A stretch of DNA of 64,000 nt from Rhizobacter terrae (GCF_003852895.1 NZ_QUSW01000011.1:1-64000), one strand, 5' to 3'. Numbered from the stretch's first letter, positions 17,106-26,468 are shown. Notes: a model not told the origin generated them from the sequence alone. Translations and numbers: made by a program.

Positions 17106-18449
17106 TCAATTCAGAAGTGATTCAAGAAAGTGCTCCCAGAGCAGTAGAGCGTTCCTCTTCTCGTTGATGTAGTCGTATCGATCATAGTGGCGGGTCTGGA
17201 TCCCGGAAAGTCCGTGAGACTGGATCTGCGCCCGTACATCCTTGCTAACGCCCAGCGATGCCAGCGTTGTTTCGATAGTCCGTCTCAGGTCAGCATACTT
17301 GAACGGTCGATGGATACGACCTGCCCGCATCAACTCTGCACTCAAAGTGCGCACTTCGTTGGAAATGGTGCCATCACTCAGGTGCTCGCCACCCTGCGAC
17401 CCGGGAAAAAGCATAGGAGACCCAATGTCTCTGGCGTGGCTAACCAGCGATGCCAACTCGGTCATGGCGGTTGGACCTGCGGGTAGTAGGTGCTCTCGCG
17501 GTCGTACCCGAGCGCCTTTCGGATCCAGCAACCGAATCAAACCCTGAGCGAGATCAACGTCCTTAATCTGCACGCGCAGCAATTGCTGGGCTCGCTGCCC
17601 TCCAAGCAGCAACGTTAGGCGTACAAAGCGCTTGGCTGACCTCAAGTGCTCCTGTTGTTTGTCCACCAGAAGGCGCCAAAATTCAGCCAACTCTGCTTTG
17701 TCTAGGAAGCGTTCACCGGGTGCGTTGTAGGCACTGAGCGATGCAATCTCCTTGATGGGATTCGTTCGGATTCGCGGATCCACCGGAAATGCGACAACTG
17801 ATGGATTGAGCTTGGCTTTGATCGCCTGGGCGTAAGCCGCATGCAGTTCCGCTCGAAGTTTTGCCGCAGTGACCCCATGCCCCGCTTTGATGATCTCCCG
17901 CAGGATCTCCGAGAACTGATCTGCAGTCGCTTCGCAGGCTTCTACAGATGCAACGGAGGATGGTCGAATGTAGCGCGAGAACGTGTTCTCCACTTCTCCG
18001 GCGGAGATCTTCTTCAGCGATTTCAGGTGCGAGACATACGCATTGCAAACCTCCATCACGGTGACACAACGGATCGGTCCCGTCGAGGGCGGGACTGCCA
18101 ATGCAGGTTGTTGGGCCGCAATCGACGTGGTGGGGGCAGCGACTCCGCGAAACTGCGCCGCAGCGGATGCGACCAATAGTTGATTGACTGCGCTCCGTGC
18201 CTGCGCGATGGTCAGGAAGCGGTCTCGTCTGATGCGCGAATACAAACCCAACGATGCGGTCTTTCGATTGCCAGCAATGGAGTACCGAAAGTAGAACCGC
18301 TTGACACCGTTGGCCGTTATTCGCAATAGCAAGCGGCCAGGACCACGGGCGCCACAGTTGTCGCTCAGCCAAACGTCTCGGCCATCCCGCGCTGCAATGA
18401 AGGCTGCCTGCTTGATTCGGGATGCTGAGAGGGGTTCAAAAGTCTTCAC
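17106..18449 (-). CDS. Tyrosine recombinase (P4-like phage/island integrase)
   Basis: A protein of about 447 residues with the layout of P4-type integrases: an N-terminal arm-binding region (WLSDNCGARGPGRLLLRI, RFYFRYSIAGNRKTASLGLY), a core-binding helical domain, and a C-terminal catalytic domain. The latter shows LLGGQRAQQLL with the first Arg, FKYADLRRTIET with the second Arg, QSHGLSG and the nucleophile region RHYDRYDY. The usual His two residues before LRR is not in its standard place (YADLRR), so activity is likely but not assured. The GTG at 18449 is a reasonable start; frames from TTG at 18497 or GTG at 18485 are also open. It lies 186 bases from the tRNA fragment. Confidence 0.8.
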   Translation of the reverse strand: MKTFEPLSASRIKQAAFIAARDGRDVWLSDNCGARGPGRLLLRITANGVKRFYFRYSIAGNRKTASLGLYSRIRRDRFLTIAQARSAVNQLLVASAAAQFRGVAAPTTSIAAQQPALAVPPSTGPIRCVTVMEVCNAYVSHLKSLKKISAGEVENTFSRYIRPSSVASVEACEATADQFSEILREIIKAGHGVTAAKLRAELHAAYAQAIKAKLNPSVVAFPVDPRIRTNPIKEIASLSAYNAPGERFLDKAELAEFWRLLVDKQQEHLRSAKRFVRLTLLLGGQRAQQLLRVQIKDVDLAQGLIRLLDPKGARVRPREHLLPAGPTAMTELASLVSHARDIGSPMLFPGSQGGEHLSDGTISNEVRTLSAELMRAGRIHRPFKYADLRRTIETTLASLGVSKDVRAQIQSHGLSGIQTRHYDRYDYINEKRNALLLWEHFLESLLN

Positions 18450-18634
18450 ATTGACGTTGCCATGGCAGTGACAAAGCGTTGCCACATGCAACTTCAATGT
18501 AGGGCAACGGTCGCGAAAGTGCTAGGCAGAGGCCTGAACTGTCGAGAAATGGCTTGAATCCGCATGAGACATCGTGAGCCAGCATGACACCAGATGAGTC
18601 ATGGCAGAATCGGTTTGTGAGACATGTGCGGGCT

Positions 18635-18679
18635 CTCATAATCCTTTGGTCGCTGGTTCAAGTCCAGCACGGCCTACCA
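18635..18679 (+). repeat. tRNA-Met (CAT) 3' fragment: attachment site of the island
   Basis: The sequence runs from the anticodon loop CTCATAA through the T-arm GCTGG-TTCAAGT-CCAGC to ACGGCCTA and CCA. The acceptor 5' strand, D-arm and 5' anticodon stem are absent: the five bases before the loop cannot pair with TCCTT. A 3' tRNA piece starting exactly at the anticodon loop, next to a P4-like integrase, is the standard att duplicate. The intact tRNA should lie at the other end of the element, left of the window. Confidence 0.75.
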
Positions 18680-18730
18680 AGTGTTGGCGCAGATTCCACC
18701 GCCAGTGGCAGAAGGTTCTCTTCACCGTGT

Positions 18731-21700
18731 TCAGCGGTGATCGACTTCGTGTTGCAGTTGCGCCAGAAGGCTGCGGTGGTGGAACCCCAGTTCCTTGTGT
18801 GCGGCGTGGATGGCCGCAGCCGCCGCCACCTGATTCAACGCCATGTTGCGCTCACCGTGCTTGAACTGGGCAAGGCCCAACCACACATGGGCATCGGCCA
18901 GCCATGGGCTGTTGGCGCCCAGCAATTGCTGGCCCATTTGCAGCGCGCGTTGCAGCGGCTCGATCGCCTGCGCGACTTGCCCGCTTTGCAACAGGGCGCG
19001 GCCTTCGACAAGGGCCATGCGCTGCACCCATGCGGCACTGTGCTGCGGATGCGCACTGGCCCGCACGCGCTCCTGCAATTGGCGGCTCCTGGACAGCGCC
19101 TGTTCAAAGCGCTGACTGGCCACGTCGGCCTCGGCCAGCAGGGTCAGTTGCTCGAGCGCATCGGGTGAGGTGACCGTGGTTTCACCTTCCGGCAGTTGGA
19201 AGGCCGCGGCTGCGGCAGTGGCCTCGGCCGCCTGGCCCTGGGCGAGGGCCAGTTGCGCACGCACCATCATCAATGTGTTGTAAGACGGCGAGTTGCGCTT
19301 GGCCCCCCAGGACAGGCGTGTCTCGGCCTGCTGAAGCGTGTCGGCAGCCTGGGTGAACCGACCCAGTTCAGCGTAGCAGGCAGCCAGGCGCGGCAGCACG
19401 AAGCGCTGCACGCGCGGGCGCTTCCACGCGACGACGTCCATCTTGTCCGCAGCCTGCAGGTTCTCCAGGGCCTCGTCGATGTCTCCGAAGCGGGTCAAGC
19501 CGTCGCCGAGCCGGGCCCGCGCTTCGGCCGAGTAGCCGAAGGGAGTGGCGGGCGGTGCCTTGCCCTGCCCGACATGCAGGCCCTTCATCAGCGCAAGGCC
19601 TTCTCGAAGCCGGGCCGAGTTGAACAACACGCCGGCGAACTGGGCGTTGTCGAGCATGGCCACGTCGTCGCCCGCACCTTTGGCGAGATGGGTGGTGATC
19701 GCTTGACGACACAGCGGCTCCGCGGCAGCGGCGTTGCCGAGATCCGCTTCGACCAGGCACAACTGCATCTGGATGTCGGCCACGTCGGCAGGGTTCATGT
19801 CCAGGCTTTGCGCCACTTGCACACCCTCGATCAGGCTGGCACGGGCACTCGTGTAGCGGCCCATCGCATACAAGACGTTGCCCTGCTCCAGCAAGGTTTC
19901 GGCCAGGTCGGTCGAGGGCTTCTGAGCCTTGAGGATTCGCACCGCCGCATCGGCGTGGGCGACCGCTTCGTCGAGGTCGCCGGGCGCCGCCTCGAGCTTG
20001 AGCAGCACGGCGAGTGCAAGTTCCAGCCGCGCCCGCGTTGACGAGGTCCGGTCGCCTTTCTGGTCGAGCGTCTTCAACGCATCGCTCAGCATGGGCCGAG
20101 CCTGGTCCTGGCCGGTCGCGCCGATCGACATGTAGGCCAGCTGGATTTGCTCATCGAGCACCGCGGGGTCGCCGCTCGGATAGAGCGACTTGGTGAGTTC
20201 CAGGCGCTTGCGAAACAGCGCTGCAGCCTCGTCAGGCAGTTCCAGCTCGTTGTACATGTGAGACAGCGTGCCCAGCAAGCGCCGCTTGGCTTCGGGCGTG
20301 TCGTTGAGCGAGCTGTCGATGCGACGCGCACCGGCGTCCAGCAGCTCACGCGCCGTGGTGGTGCGGGCCTTCGCAGGGTCGGGCTGGTCCTTCGAGTTGG
20401 CGCCGAAGATGTCTTCCAGGAACTTCAGCGCGGCCTCGGCGGTGTCGCTTTGCTGTTGCGCAATGCGGCTCTGTTGACGGGCTTGCTCCGCCTGCCACAG
20501 CGCCGCCACGAGGCCGATGGTCAAGCTCAGGAACACCGCGGCGAGCGCGCCGGCTTCGACACGGTGCTTGCTGAGCAGCTTGCCGTAGCGGTAGAGCATG
20601 CCATCGGGGCGGGCGAGCACGGGTTCGCCGCGCAGGTAGCGGGCGATGTCGTCGGCCAGGGCCTGCACGCTCACGTAGCGCTCGTGCGGCGCTCTCTTGA
20701 GAGCGGTCAGCACGATGGTGTCCAGGTCGCCACGCAGCTCGGATGAGAGCTTCGCCGGCGGGGTGGCGCAATGGCGTGCATGTTCGGCCGTGGTGTTGCG
20801 GCTGGGCGGCTCGATGTCGCCGCCCAGGATGGCCGCTTCGACGCTGGCGCGCGTGGGGTTCTTCACCCGGTAAGGCCCTTGCCCGGCGAGCATCTCGTAG
20901 AGGATCACGCCCAGCGAATAGATGTCGGCCGACGTGCGGGTGGGCTGCCCGGTGATTTGCTCGGGCGAGGCGTAGCTGGGCGTCAGCGCGGCGAATGCGG
21001 TCTGGGTGGTCGCGGTCTCGTTGCCGTCGTCCTTGAGCAGCTTGGCAATGCCGAAGTCGAGCAAGCGCACCTGGCCGTCGGGCGTGACCAGGATGTTCGA
21101 GGGCTTGAGGTCGCGATGGACGATGCGCTGTGCATGCGCATGGCCCACGGCCTCGAGCACATCCAGGAAGAGTTCCAGTCGTTGCCTGATCGTCAGTGCA
21201 TCGGCGTTGCAGCGCTCGGTGAGCGTCTTGCCCTCCACGTATTCGAGCGCCAGGTAGGTCTGGCCCGAGGCATCGATGCCCGCGTCATACAGGCGGGCGA
21301 TGTGCGGATGGGTGAGTGCCGCGAGAATCTCGCACTCACGTTTGAAGTGCTCGCTGGACTGCGTGTCGACAAGCCAGGGATGAGGCAGCTTCAAGGCCAC
21401 CGGGCGCTTGATCAGGCCATCGCTGCGCTCGGCCAGCCACACCGCGCCCATGCCACCGGCGCCAAGGCGCCTGAGCAAGCGATAGCCGCCCACGCTGCGG
21501 CCTTCAGCGGGGCCGGCGCCGCGGCTTGCGGCATGGTCCGGGTCGATGACCTTGGGCAAGGTGTGCAAGAAGGCGGACGTGTCGTCAGCGCTCGCGGCAG
21601 CCAGCATGCGCTCCAGCATGGGACGCAGACCGGCGTCTTCGCCTTCCATCGCTGCGAGCCATGCGGCGCGCTCCTGCTCCGACAGGGCCTGGGCCTCATC

Positions 21701-21751
21701 CCACAAGCGGGACAAGGCCGCCAGTTGGGCAACGCTCAGTTCACGCGACAT
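18731..21751 (-). CDS. Membrane Ser/Thr protein kinase with TPR-like C-terminus
   Basis: A 1006-residue protein. The Hanks-type kinase domain spans about residues 88-370: glycine loop GAGGMGAVW (98-105), Lys 121 in VALKLPHPW, HRDLKPSN (212-219), DFG (232-234) and ASPEQ, all intact. One transmembrane helix at about residues 395-420 (ALAAVFLSLTIGLVAALW) separates the cytoplasmic kinase from a helical, TPR-like region of about 550 residues that is predicted to face the periplasm. The N-terminal 70 residues are helical. It starts 16 bases after the ECF sigma gene, and the two form a common sigma/kinase operon. The island's att site is 51 bases beyond its stop. Confidence 0.9.
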   Translation of the reverse strand: MSRELSVAQLAALSRLWDEAQALSEQERAAWLAAMEGEDAGLRPMLERMLAAASADDTSAFLHTLPKVIDPDHAASRGAGPAEGRSVGGYRLLRRLGAGGMGAVWLAERSDGLIKRPVALKLPHPWLVDTQSSEHFKRECEILAALTHPHIARLYDAGIDASGQTYLALEYVEGKTLTERCNADALTIRQRLELFLDVLEAVGHAHAQRIVHRDLKPSNILVTPDGQVRLLDFGIAKLLKDDGNETATTQTAFAALTPSYASPEQITGQPTRTSADIYSLGVILYEMLAGQGPYRVKNPTRASVEAAILGGDIEPPSRNTTAEHARHCATPPAKLSSELRGDLDTIVLTALKRAPHERYVSVQALADDIARYLRGEPVLARPDGMLYRYGKLLSKHRVEAGALAAVFLSLTIGLVAALWQAEQARQQSRIAQQQSDTAEAALKFLEDIFGANSKDQPDPAKARTTTARELLDAGARRIDSSLNDTPEAKRRLLGTLSHMYNELELPDEAAALFRKRLELTKSLYPSGDPAVLDEQIQLAYMSIGATGQDQARPMLSDALKTLDQKGDRTSSTRARLELALAVLLKLEAAPGDLDEAVAHADAAVRILKAQKPSTDLAETLLEQGNVLYAMGRYTSARASLIEGVQVAQSLDMNPADVADIQMQLCLVEADLGNAAAAEPLCRQAITTHLAKGAGDDVAMLDNAQFAGVLFNSARLREGLALMKGLHVGQGKAPPATPFGYSAEARARLGDGLTRFGDIDEALENLQAADKMDVVAWKRPRVQRFVLPRLAACYAELGRFTQAADTLQQAETRLSWGAKRNSPSYNTLMMVRAQLALAQGQAAEATAAAAAFQLPEGETTVTSPDALEQLTLLAEADVASQRFEQALSRSRQLQERVRASAHPQHSAAWVQRMALVEGRALLQSGQVAQAIEPLQRALQMGQQLLGANSPWLADAHVWLGLAQFKHGERNMALNQVAAAAAIHAAHKELGFHHRSLLAQLQHEVDHR

Positions 21752-21767
21752 GGCTGATCTCCGGCCT

Positions 21768-22325
21768 TCAGGTGCTGGGGGTCATGGCCACGCGCAGCAA
21801 CTGGCGGGCTTTCTCCCAGTCGCGACGCACGGTACGGTCGGTCACGCCGAGGCACTGCGCGATCTCCGGCTCCGTGAGCCCGCCGAAGTAGCGCATCTCG
21901 ACAACCTGCGCCAGCCGCGGCTCGCACGCGGCGAGCAGGTCGAGTGCTTCGCTCACTTCCAGGATTTCCTGCTCGGGGTCGCGAACAGCTTGCGCGGCGG
22001 TGGAGTCCAAGGAGATGTGCTCTGCGTCGCCGCCGCGGCGATCGGCTCGGCGTCGGCGGATGAAGTCGACGATGATCGAGCGCATCACCCGCGAGGCGTA
22101 GGCCACGAATTCGGTGGGTTGCTCCAGGCTGCCTTGGCCGGCTTGCAGAAAGCGCAAATAGCACTCGTGCACCAGCGATGTGGTGTCCAGCAAGGTCACG
22201 CTCTCGGAACGGCGCAGCCGTGCATGGGCGACACGCCGCAGCCCTTCATATTCGGTCGCGAAGAAACGCTCGATGGCCGGCGAGGGCGGTACAGCTTGGC
22301 GCGATGCGTCAGAGATGTCATCCAC
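21768..22325 (-). CDS. ECF-type RNA polymerase sigma factor
   Basis: A 185-residue sigma factor. Region 2 includes FFATEYEGLRRVAHARLRR and FVAYASRVMRSIIVDFIRRRRADRR. Region 4 includes RLAQVVEMRYFGGLTEPEIA and GVTDRTVRRDWEKARQLL. The type matches ECF factors found next to Ser/Thr kinase-TPR genes (the TIGR02999-like group, from memory). No anti-sigma gene is adjacent, so the kinase may be the partner that controls it. The GTG at 22325 gives the usual family length and has an ACGAG element seven bases upstream; GTG at 22355 and longer frames are possible. Confidence 0.85.
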   Translation of the reverse strand: MDDISDASRQAVPPSPAIERFFATEYEGLRRVAHARLRRSESVTLLDTTSLVHECYLRFLQAGQGSLEQPTEFVAYASRVMRSIIVDFIRRRRADRRGGDAEHISLDSTAAQAVRDPEQEILEVSEALDLLAACEPRLAQVVEMRYFGGLTEPEIAQCLGVTDRTVRRDWEKARQLLRVAMTPST

Positions 22326-22641
22326 GACGGAACTCGTTGCGGTTGGGGTGCACACCCTCACGAATGAAACGTGTGACGTTGGAATCGTAAGGGTTGTTTG
22401 CTCAAGGTGTGCAGGCAAAGCGAAGCGGGTTGTAAAGATTTGTCCGGATTGCGACCCGGCCTGCGTTTGGTTCTTTATGAGGTCGCCATCCTTGCGCGTG
22501 CGGCGCGCCGTCCGCCCAACAAGGATGCGCCGACGGCACCATCGTCGTAAGGACGGTGCGCCGCGAAACGACTTCAAGGACGGCGTGTCACGACGAGCGC
22601 TTCGATCGTGATGACGTCTTGGTCACCCAGGGGCCTGCAGC
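22326..22641. promoter_or_regulatory. Divergent intergenic region between sigma and kinase genes
   Basis: About 316 bases separate the leftward ECF sigma gene and the rightward histidine kinase gene and should hold promoters for both. I see no inverted repeat or motif shared with the other secretion promoters. The open frames that cross it have no coding character. Confidence 0.4.
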
Positions 22642-23550
22642 TTGATCAGCACCAACAAATCGCCGTTGCTCGCAGACTTGCCGTCGCATCTCGGGCCGTG
22701 GATGCCGGCCAACCGAATCGCACCTGGCCGAATGCCACCCACCGACGCGCAAGGGCCAGCCGATGCCCTGGATTGGCCGATGTCACTGCTCGACGTCGAC
22801 ACCCCGCCGGCAGCAGACAGCGTGCCATCACTTCGCCAACTCTTGCTCAAGGTGCAGCGCCGACATGCACAGTTGGCGTGCCAGGCGGCCCATGAATTGA
22901 GGACCCCGTTGACGGCGCAACGCTGCATCGCAGAGAAGGTGTTGCTCGAAGGTGCCACGGCCGAGCAACTCGAAGCGGCCATCGTGGCCATGCTGGAAGA
23001 GAGCCGCCACATGGAGCAGCTGATCGAGACACTGCTGCTGGTGGCTCAGGCCAACGGTGGCCTGCTGGAGGCACCGTGCACCACCATCGACGCCTCCCGT
23101 GTTGCCGTTGACGCGGTGCGCAGCATCGAACCTGTGGCATGTCAGCACCAGCACCCGATCTCGGTGCGCTTGACTGGCGCGCAGTTCATCGTGGCCGATG
23201 CCGTGCTGCTTCGGCAGGTCTTGCTCAATCTGATCCACAACGCCATCTTGCACACGCCGGTGGGCACGCGCATCCAGGTGTCGGTGCAAGCCCGTCCACA
23301 AGGGCAGGTCGTGCTGGCGGTGGTCGACGATGGTCCGGGCATGAGCACCTGCGAGCCGGGGCAGGCAGCGCCGCGATTCGCCAGGCGCCGCGAAGACCGC
23401 GACGCCCATGTCTCGCTCGGACTGGGCCTCACCATCGCCAAGTGGCTGGTGCGCTCGCAAGGCGGCAGGACGAGGATCGTCAGCAAGCCGGGCGCGGGCA
23501 CGGCGGTGTGCCTGGTCTTCGCGGCCGCGTCCGAACCGATCGATGCTTGA
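22642..23550 (+). CDS. Soluble sensor histidine kinase, left edge of secretion locus
   Basis: A 302-residue protein without membrane helices. The H-box AAHELRTPLTAQR, N-box LLNLIHNAILHTP, G1 box VVDDGPGM and G2 box LGLGLTIAKWLV are all intact, so it should autophosphorylate. The first 60 residues are proline-rich and unrecognised and may sense a cytoplasmic cue or a partner. It is closely similar to the kinases at 32715 and 49893. No regulator gene is adjacent. The start is a TTG with an AGGGG element; in-frame ATGs at 22702, 22732 and 22780 are alternatives. It converges on sctU. Confidence 0.8.
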   Translation: MISTNKSPLLADLPSHLGPWMPANRIAPGRMPPTDAQGPADALDWPMSLLDVDTPPAADSVPSLRQLLLKVQRRHAQLACQAAHELRTPLTAQRCIAEKVLLEGATAEQLEAAIVAMLEESRHMEQLIETLLLVAQANGGLLEAPCTTIDASRVAVDAVRSIEPVACQHQHPISVRLTGAQFIVADAVLLRQVLLNLIHNAILHTPVGTRIQVSVQARPQGQVVLAVVDDGPGMSTCEPGQAAPRFARRREDRDAHVSLGLGLTIAKWLVRSQGGRTRIVSKPGAGTAVCLVFAAASEPIDA

Positions 23551-23589
23551 AGGCAGGAAGTGGGACCGTGATTTCGTCCGAGGCCCTGC

Positions 23590-24654
23590 TCAATGCGGCG
23601 CATGACGGGCCGCCTTGAAGCGCTGGACCCAGCGAAACACCTCCGCCACGGCATCGATGTGCTCGTCACCGATGCGTTCGCCCAGTTCGATGCTGCTGAA
23701 CAAGGCGCGCGCCAGGGGTGGGTTCTCCATGATCGGAACGTCATGCCGGCCCGCATCGGCACGGATGGCCATGGCCTGCGCGTCGTGTCCTTTGGCCACC
23801 ACCACCGGCAGATCGACGACGCCGGGTTCGTAGTAGAGGGCCACGGCGAAGTGCGTGGGATTGGTGACGACGACGCTTGCGCCGGCCACGCCCATGGGAA
23901 CCGGCGCCGACATGAGCTCGCGGCGCCGGGCGCGTTGTTCCGCCTTGACCTCCGGGCTGCCGTCGGTGTTCTTGCGCTCTTGCTTGCGCTCCGTCTTCGA
24001 CATGCGGTTGCGCTTGAGGTATTCGAAGTGCTGATGCAGGAAGTCGACCAGGCCCAGGAACAGGAACACGGCCGCGGCGCCGGCAAACAGGATGCGCAGC
24101 GCCGAGTCGCCGACGCTCCACCCATCAGCCGCGCTGCCGTGAAGTGCCTGCACCATCGGCCCGAGGAACGACTGCACGGTCCACACCAGGACGACGCCCA
24201 GCAAAGCGAGCTTCAACAGCATCTGCACCAGCACACCGAGCTGCCGGGTCGAGAAGAGTTGCTTCAGCGACTCGGCCGGATTGAGGCGGTCGAACTTGAT
24301 CTTGATGGGCTCGGTGGAAAACACCCCCCTCGTCTGCACGACGCCAATCACGATCGACACCAAGGCGGCGAGCAGCAGATACGGCACGATCACGTGCAGC
24401 GCGGCCTCCAGCATCTGCTCCAGCGCGGCAGCCATTTGCGGGCCGTGTCCGCCCGATGACACGACATCCAGGGCCGCCAGCAGCATGCGCTGCAAGTGCC
24501 TTTGGCTGGCTCCGCTGCCGAACCACAGCAGGCCCAGCACGGCGGCAAACACCACGGCACTGCTCAAGTCCTTGCTGACCGCCGCCTCGCCGCGCTTGCG
24601 CGCCTCACGCAGTTTGTGGGGCGTGGCCTTCTCGGTCTTTTCTTCGCTGGACAT
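23590..24654 (-). CDS. sctU: Type III secretion export apparatus switch protein SctU
   Basis: A 354-residue member of the YscU/HrcU/FlhB family in the inner membrane. It starts MSSEEKTEKATPHKLREARK, the typical basic N-terminus, followed by four membrane segments. The cytoplasmic domain carries the self-cleaving NPTH motif near residues 265-268, which controls the switch in substrate specificity. It lies 11 bases after sctT and is the last gene of the leftward lipoprotein-sctT-sctU operon. The secretion context separates it from flagellar FlhB. Confidence 0.95.
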   Translation of the reverse strand: MSSEEKTEKATPHKLREARKRGEAAVSKDLSSAVVFAAVLGLLWFGSGASQRHLQRMLLAALDVVSSGGHGPQMAAALEQMLEAALHVIVPYLLLAALVSIVIGVVQTRGVFSTEPIKIKFDRLNPAESLKQLFSTRQLGVLVQMLLKLALLGVVLVWTVQSFLGPMVQALHGSAADGWSVGDSALRILFAGAAAVFLFLGLVDFLHQHFEYLKRNRMSKTERKQERKNTDGSPEVKAEQRARRRELMSAPVPMGVAGASVVVTNPTHFAVALYYEPGVVDLPVVVAKGHDAQAMAIRADAGRHDVPIMENPPLARALFSSIELGERIGDEHIDAVAEVFRWVQRFKAARHAPH

Positions 24655-24665
24655 GACTGAAGTCG

Positions 24666-25472
24666 TCAGTGCCGCCACAGGCGGTCGATCTCGGGCAGCA
24701 GGTGTGCGGCGCTGGCGATGGACTGGCGCACCGTATCGGCCAGATGGGCCAGCAGCAGCGCCAGCACCAGGAGCGCAGCGGCTGACTTGATGGGCATCGA
24801 GAAGTAGAAGGTGTTGAGCTGCGGCGCTGCGCGGTTGATCAAGCCAATGCCCAGTTCCACGATCAGGAGCGCGCCGACCACCGGGGCTGCCAGCCGGGTG
24901 GCCCCTTCGAGCAGTGAGCCCGAAGTGGCGATCGAGAAGTCGCGAAACGCATGAGTCAAGTCCGGCGTGAAGGCCCCTGGCGGCCACAGCACAAGCGACT
25001 CGTACAGCAACTGCATGAAGACCTGCAGGCCGCCGAACCCGAGGAACATCAGAGCACCAAGCTGGCTGAGCAAGACCGACATCGGCCCACCCGGGTGGCC
25101 GCCGAAGGGATCGAAGATCTGGGCGTTGGTCAAACCCGCCTGCACGTCGATGAGGTCGCCCAGGGCCGTGAGCATCCACAGGATCATCCCGACCGCATAG
25201 CCGACCATGCCGCCGATGAACATCTCCTTGACGACGAACCCGATCCAGTGCCACATGCCCCAGTCGGTGGTCGCCAGGCTCGCGGCCATGCCGGGGTAGG
25301 CCACCGACACCAGGCACAGCAGAAGGGCCACGCGGATCTGCATGGGCACGGCCACCCGGGTGAGCAAGGGCATCACCGCGAACGCTGTCATGAAGCGCGG
25401 GAACGTGGCCAGCACCGGATGCAGCAGCGTGATCAGCTGGGTGTAGTCGCCCAGGCCGGCGGCGAGGCTCAT
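24666..25472 (-). CDS. sctT: Type III secretion export apparatus protein SctT
   Basis: A 268-residue, very hydrophobic protein of the SctT/FliR family, part of the export gate in the inner membrane. Typical segments are seen: FPRFMTAFAVMPLLTR, FVVKEMFIGGMVGYAVG, QAGLTNAQIFDPFGG and NTFYFSMPIKSAAALLVL. The ATG at 25472 overlaps the stop of the upstream lipoprotein gene as ATGA, so translation is coupled. The longer frame upstream is an artefact. Here sctT and sctU are separated from sctR and sctS by more than 10 kb. Confidence 0.95.
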   Translation of the reverse strand: MSLAAGLGDYTQLITLLHPVLATFPRFMTAFAVMPLLTRVAVPMQIRVALLLCLVSVAYPGMAASLATTDWGMWHWIGFVVKEMFIGGMVGYAVGMILWMLTALGDLIDVQAGLTNAQIFDPFGGHPGGPMSVLLSQLGALMFLGFGGLQVFMQLLYESLVLWPPGAFTPDLTHAFRDFSIATSGSLLEGATRLAAPVVGALLIVELGIGLINRAAPQLNTFYFSMPIKSAAALLVLALLLAHLADTVRQSIASAAHLLPEIDRLWRH

Positions 25473-26371
25473 GGCTGCTTCTTGATGGAAGGCTTGCAGC
25501 CGGCCTTCATATTGGGACCGGTGGAACCAGCCTGCATCACCGCGCCGCACGAGTCTTGGGCAATCAATGTGTCGTCCACGGCAAAGAGGCGGCAGCCCGA
25601 AGCCTTGGCGCGGTCGGCGCACGCTCGCAGCGAGCGCTCCACCGATTGCGGCCCACTTGCAAAGCCGTGGGCACCGTTGTCGCTGATGGCGAAGGCCCGC
25701 GGCGGCTTCAGACGCAAGAAGCGCGCAAACGGCTCGCGCGACGTGGGTGCCAGCAAGGCGCCGGCATCGCCGATGGCACCCAGCTGCATGGCGCCCGCGC
25801 CGGCTGCGCTCGCAGGCCGAGTGGCCCGCGCCAGCGCCTGGGCGCTGAGCACGGCGCGGCCAATCGCGGCCGTGCGAAGCTCGGCCAGCGAGGTGCGGAA
25901 CAACAGCGTGTCTTCGTCGTATTGGTCTTCGATGCGAACGCCACCGCCACCGCCCCCGGCTTGTGCCTTCACCACCAGTCGGCCCAGGTAATCGGGTGCA
26001 CCGTCGCGCACGGTCAAGGGCACGTCGAGCAAGAGCATGGGCTCGCCCGCATCGGCAGACTCGCGCAGCGCCGTGATGCGGTATGCCCTCGCGGGGAGTG
26101 CCAAGGCCACGAGATAGTCGGCGTACAGGCCCGGCACGTTGCGTTGAAGCTTTCCGCTGAAGAAGGTGCTGTCGCCGCCTGCTGAGGCAATGTCGATCGC
26201 CAGCGCAGACGGCGCGTCGAAGCGGCCCTCCAGCCGGAGCACCAGCAGCCCACCGCTGAGCTTGGGCGCGGCCGGCTTGGGCGCCGAAGCCGCGCACGCA
26301 CCCAACAGGACTGCAGCGCAGAGCAGGGCAAGAATGGTCAGCAAGCGGCACGGCATGAATGAGGGGCTCAT
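25469..26371 (-). CDS. Lipoprotein encoded with sctT and sctU
   Basis: A 300-residue protein with a lipoprotein signal: hydrophobic LLTILALLCAAVLLGAC, lipobox LGAC with the acylated Cys near residue 26. The rest is alanine-rich, with a six-glycine run near residue 140 and several cysteines in the C-terminal 60 residues. No family is recognised. It is translationally coupled to sctT. An outer-membrane or periplasmic partner of the secretin (pilotin-like) is one guess, but it is about twice the usual pilotin length. A second ATG at 26356 is a possible start. Confidence 0.75.
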   Translation of the reverse strand: MSPSFMPCRLLTILALLCAAVLLGACAASAPKPAAPKLSGGLLVLRLEGRFDAPSALAIDIASAGGDSTFFSGKLQRNVPGLYADYLVALALPARAYRITALRESADAGEPMLLLDVPLTVRDGAPDYLGRLVVKAQAGGGGGGVRIEDQYDEDTLLFRTSLAELRTAAIGRAVLSAQALARATRPASAAGAGAMQLGAIGDAGALLAPTSREPFARFLRLKPPRAFAISDNGAHGFASGPQSVERSLRACADRAKASGCRLFAVDDTLIAQDSCGAVMQAGSTGPNMKAGCKPSIKKQP

Positions 26372-26438
26372 GGCAGCGGCACGAACACACCTCGTGCCCG
26401 GCCGATGGATCGTAGTCTCGGCTTCGGCGGCGGCGCAT

Positions 26439-26468
26439 GAAGACTTTCTGAACTTTGGTTCAGTCTGC
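26439..26468 (+). promoter_or_regulatory. 30-bp inverted-repeat motif, copy 1 (sigma promoter)
   Basis: GAAGACTTTCTGAAC followed by TTTGGTTCAGTCTGC. It contains the inverted repeat CTGAAC/GTTCAG. It matches the motif upstream of sctV at 22 of 30 positions with no gaps: GAAG-W-CTT-Y-CTGAA, five variable bases with one match, GTTCAG, three variable bases, GC. It lies 95 bases before the sigma-factor start and 68 before the lipoprotein start. It is a candidate operator for the locus regulator. Confidence 0.5.

Noticed and set aside
17612-17619. GTTAGGC-like core box within the integrase gene
   Set aside because: No opposite core box or stem; lies within conserved integrase coding sequence.
18604-18679. 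A complete tRNA gene
   Set aside because: Only the 3' part from the anticodon loop exists. The 5' acceptor strand, D-arm and 5' anticodon stem cannot be found.
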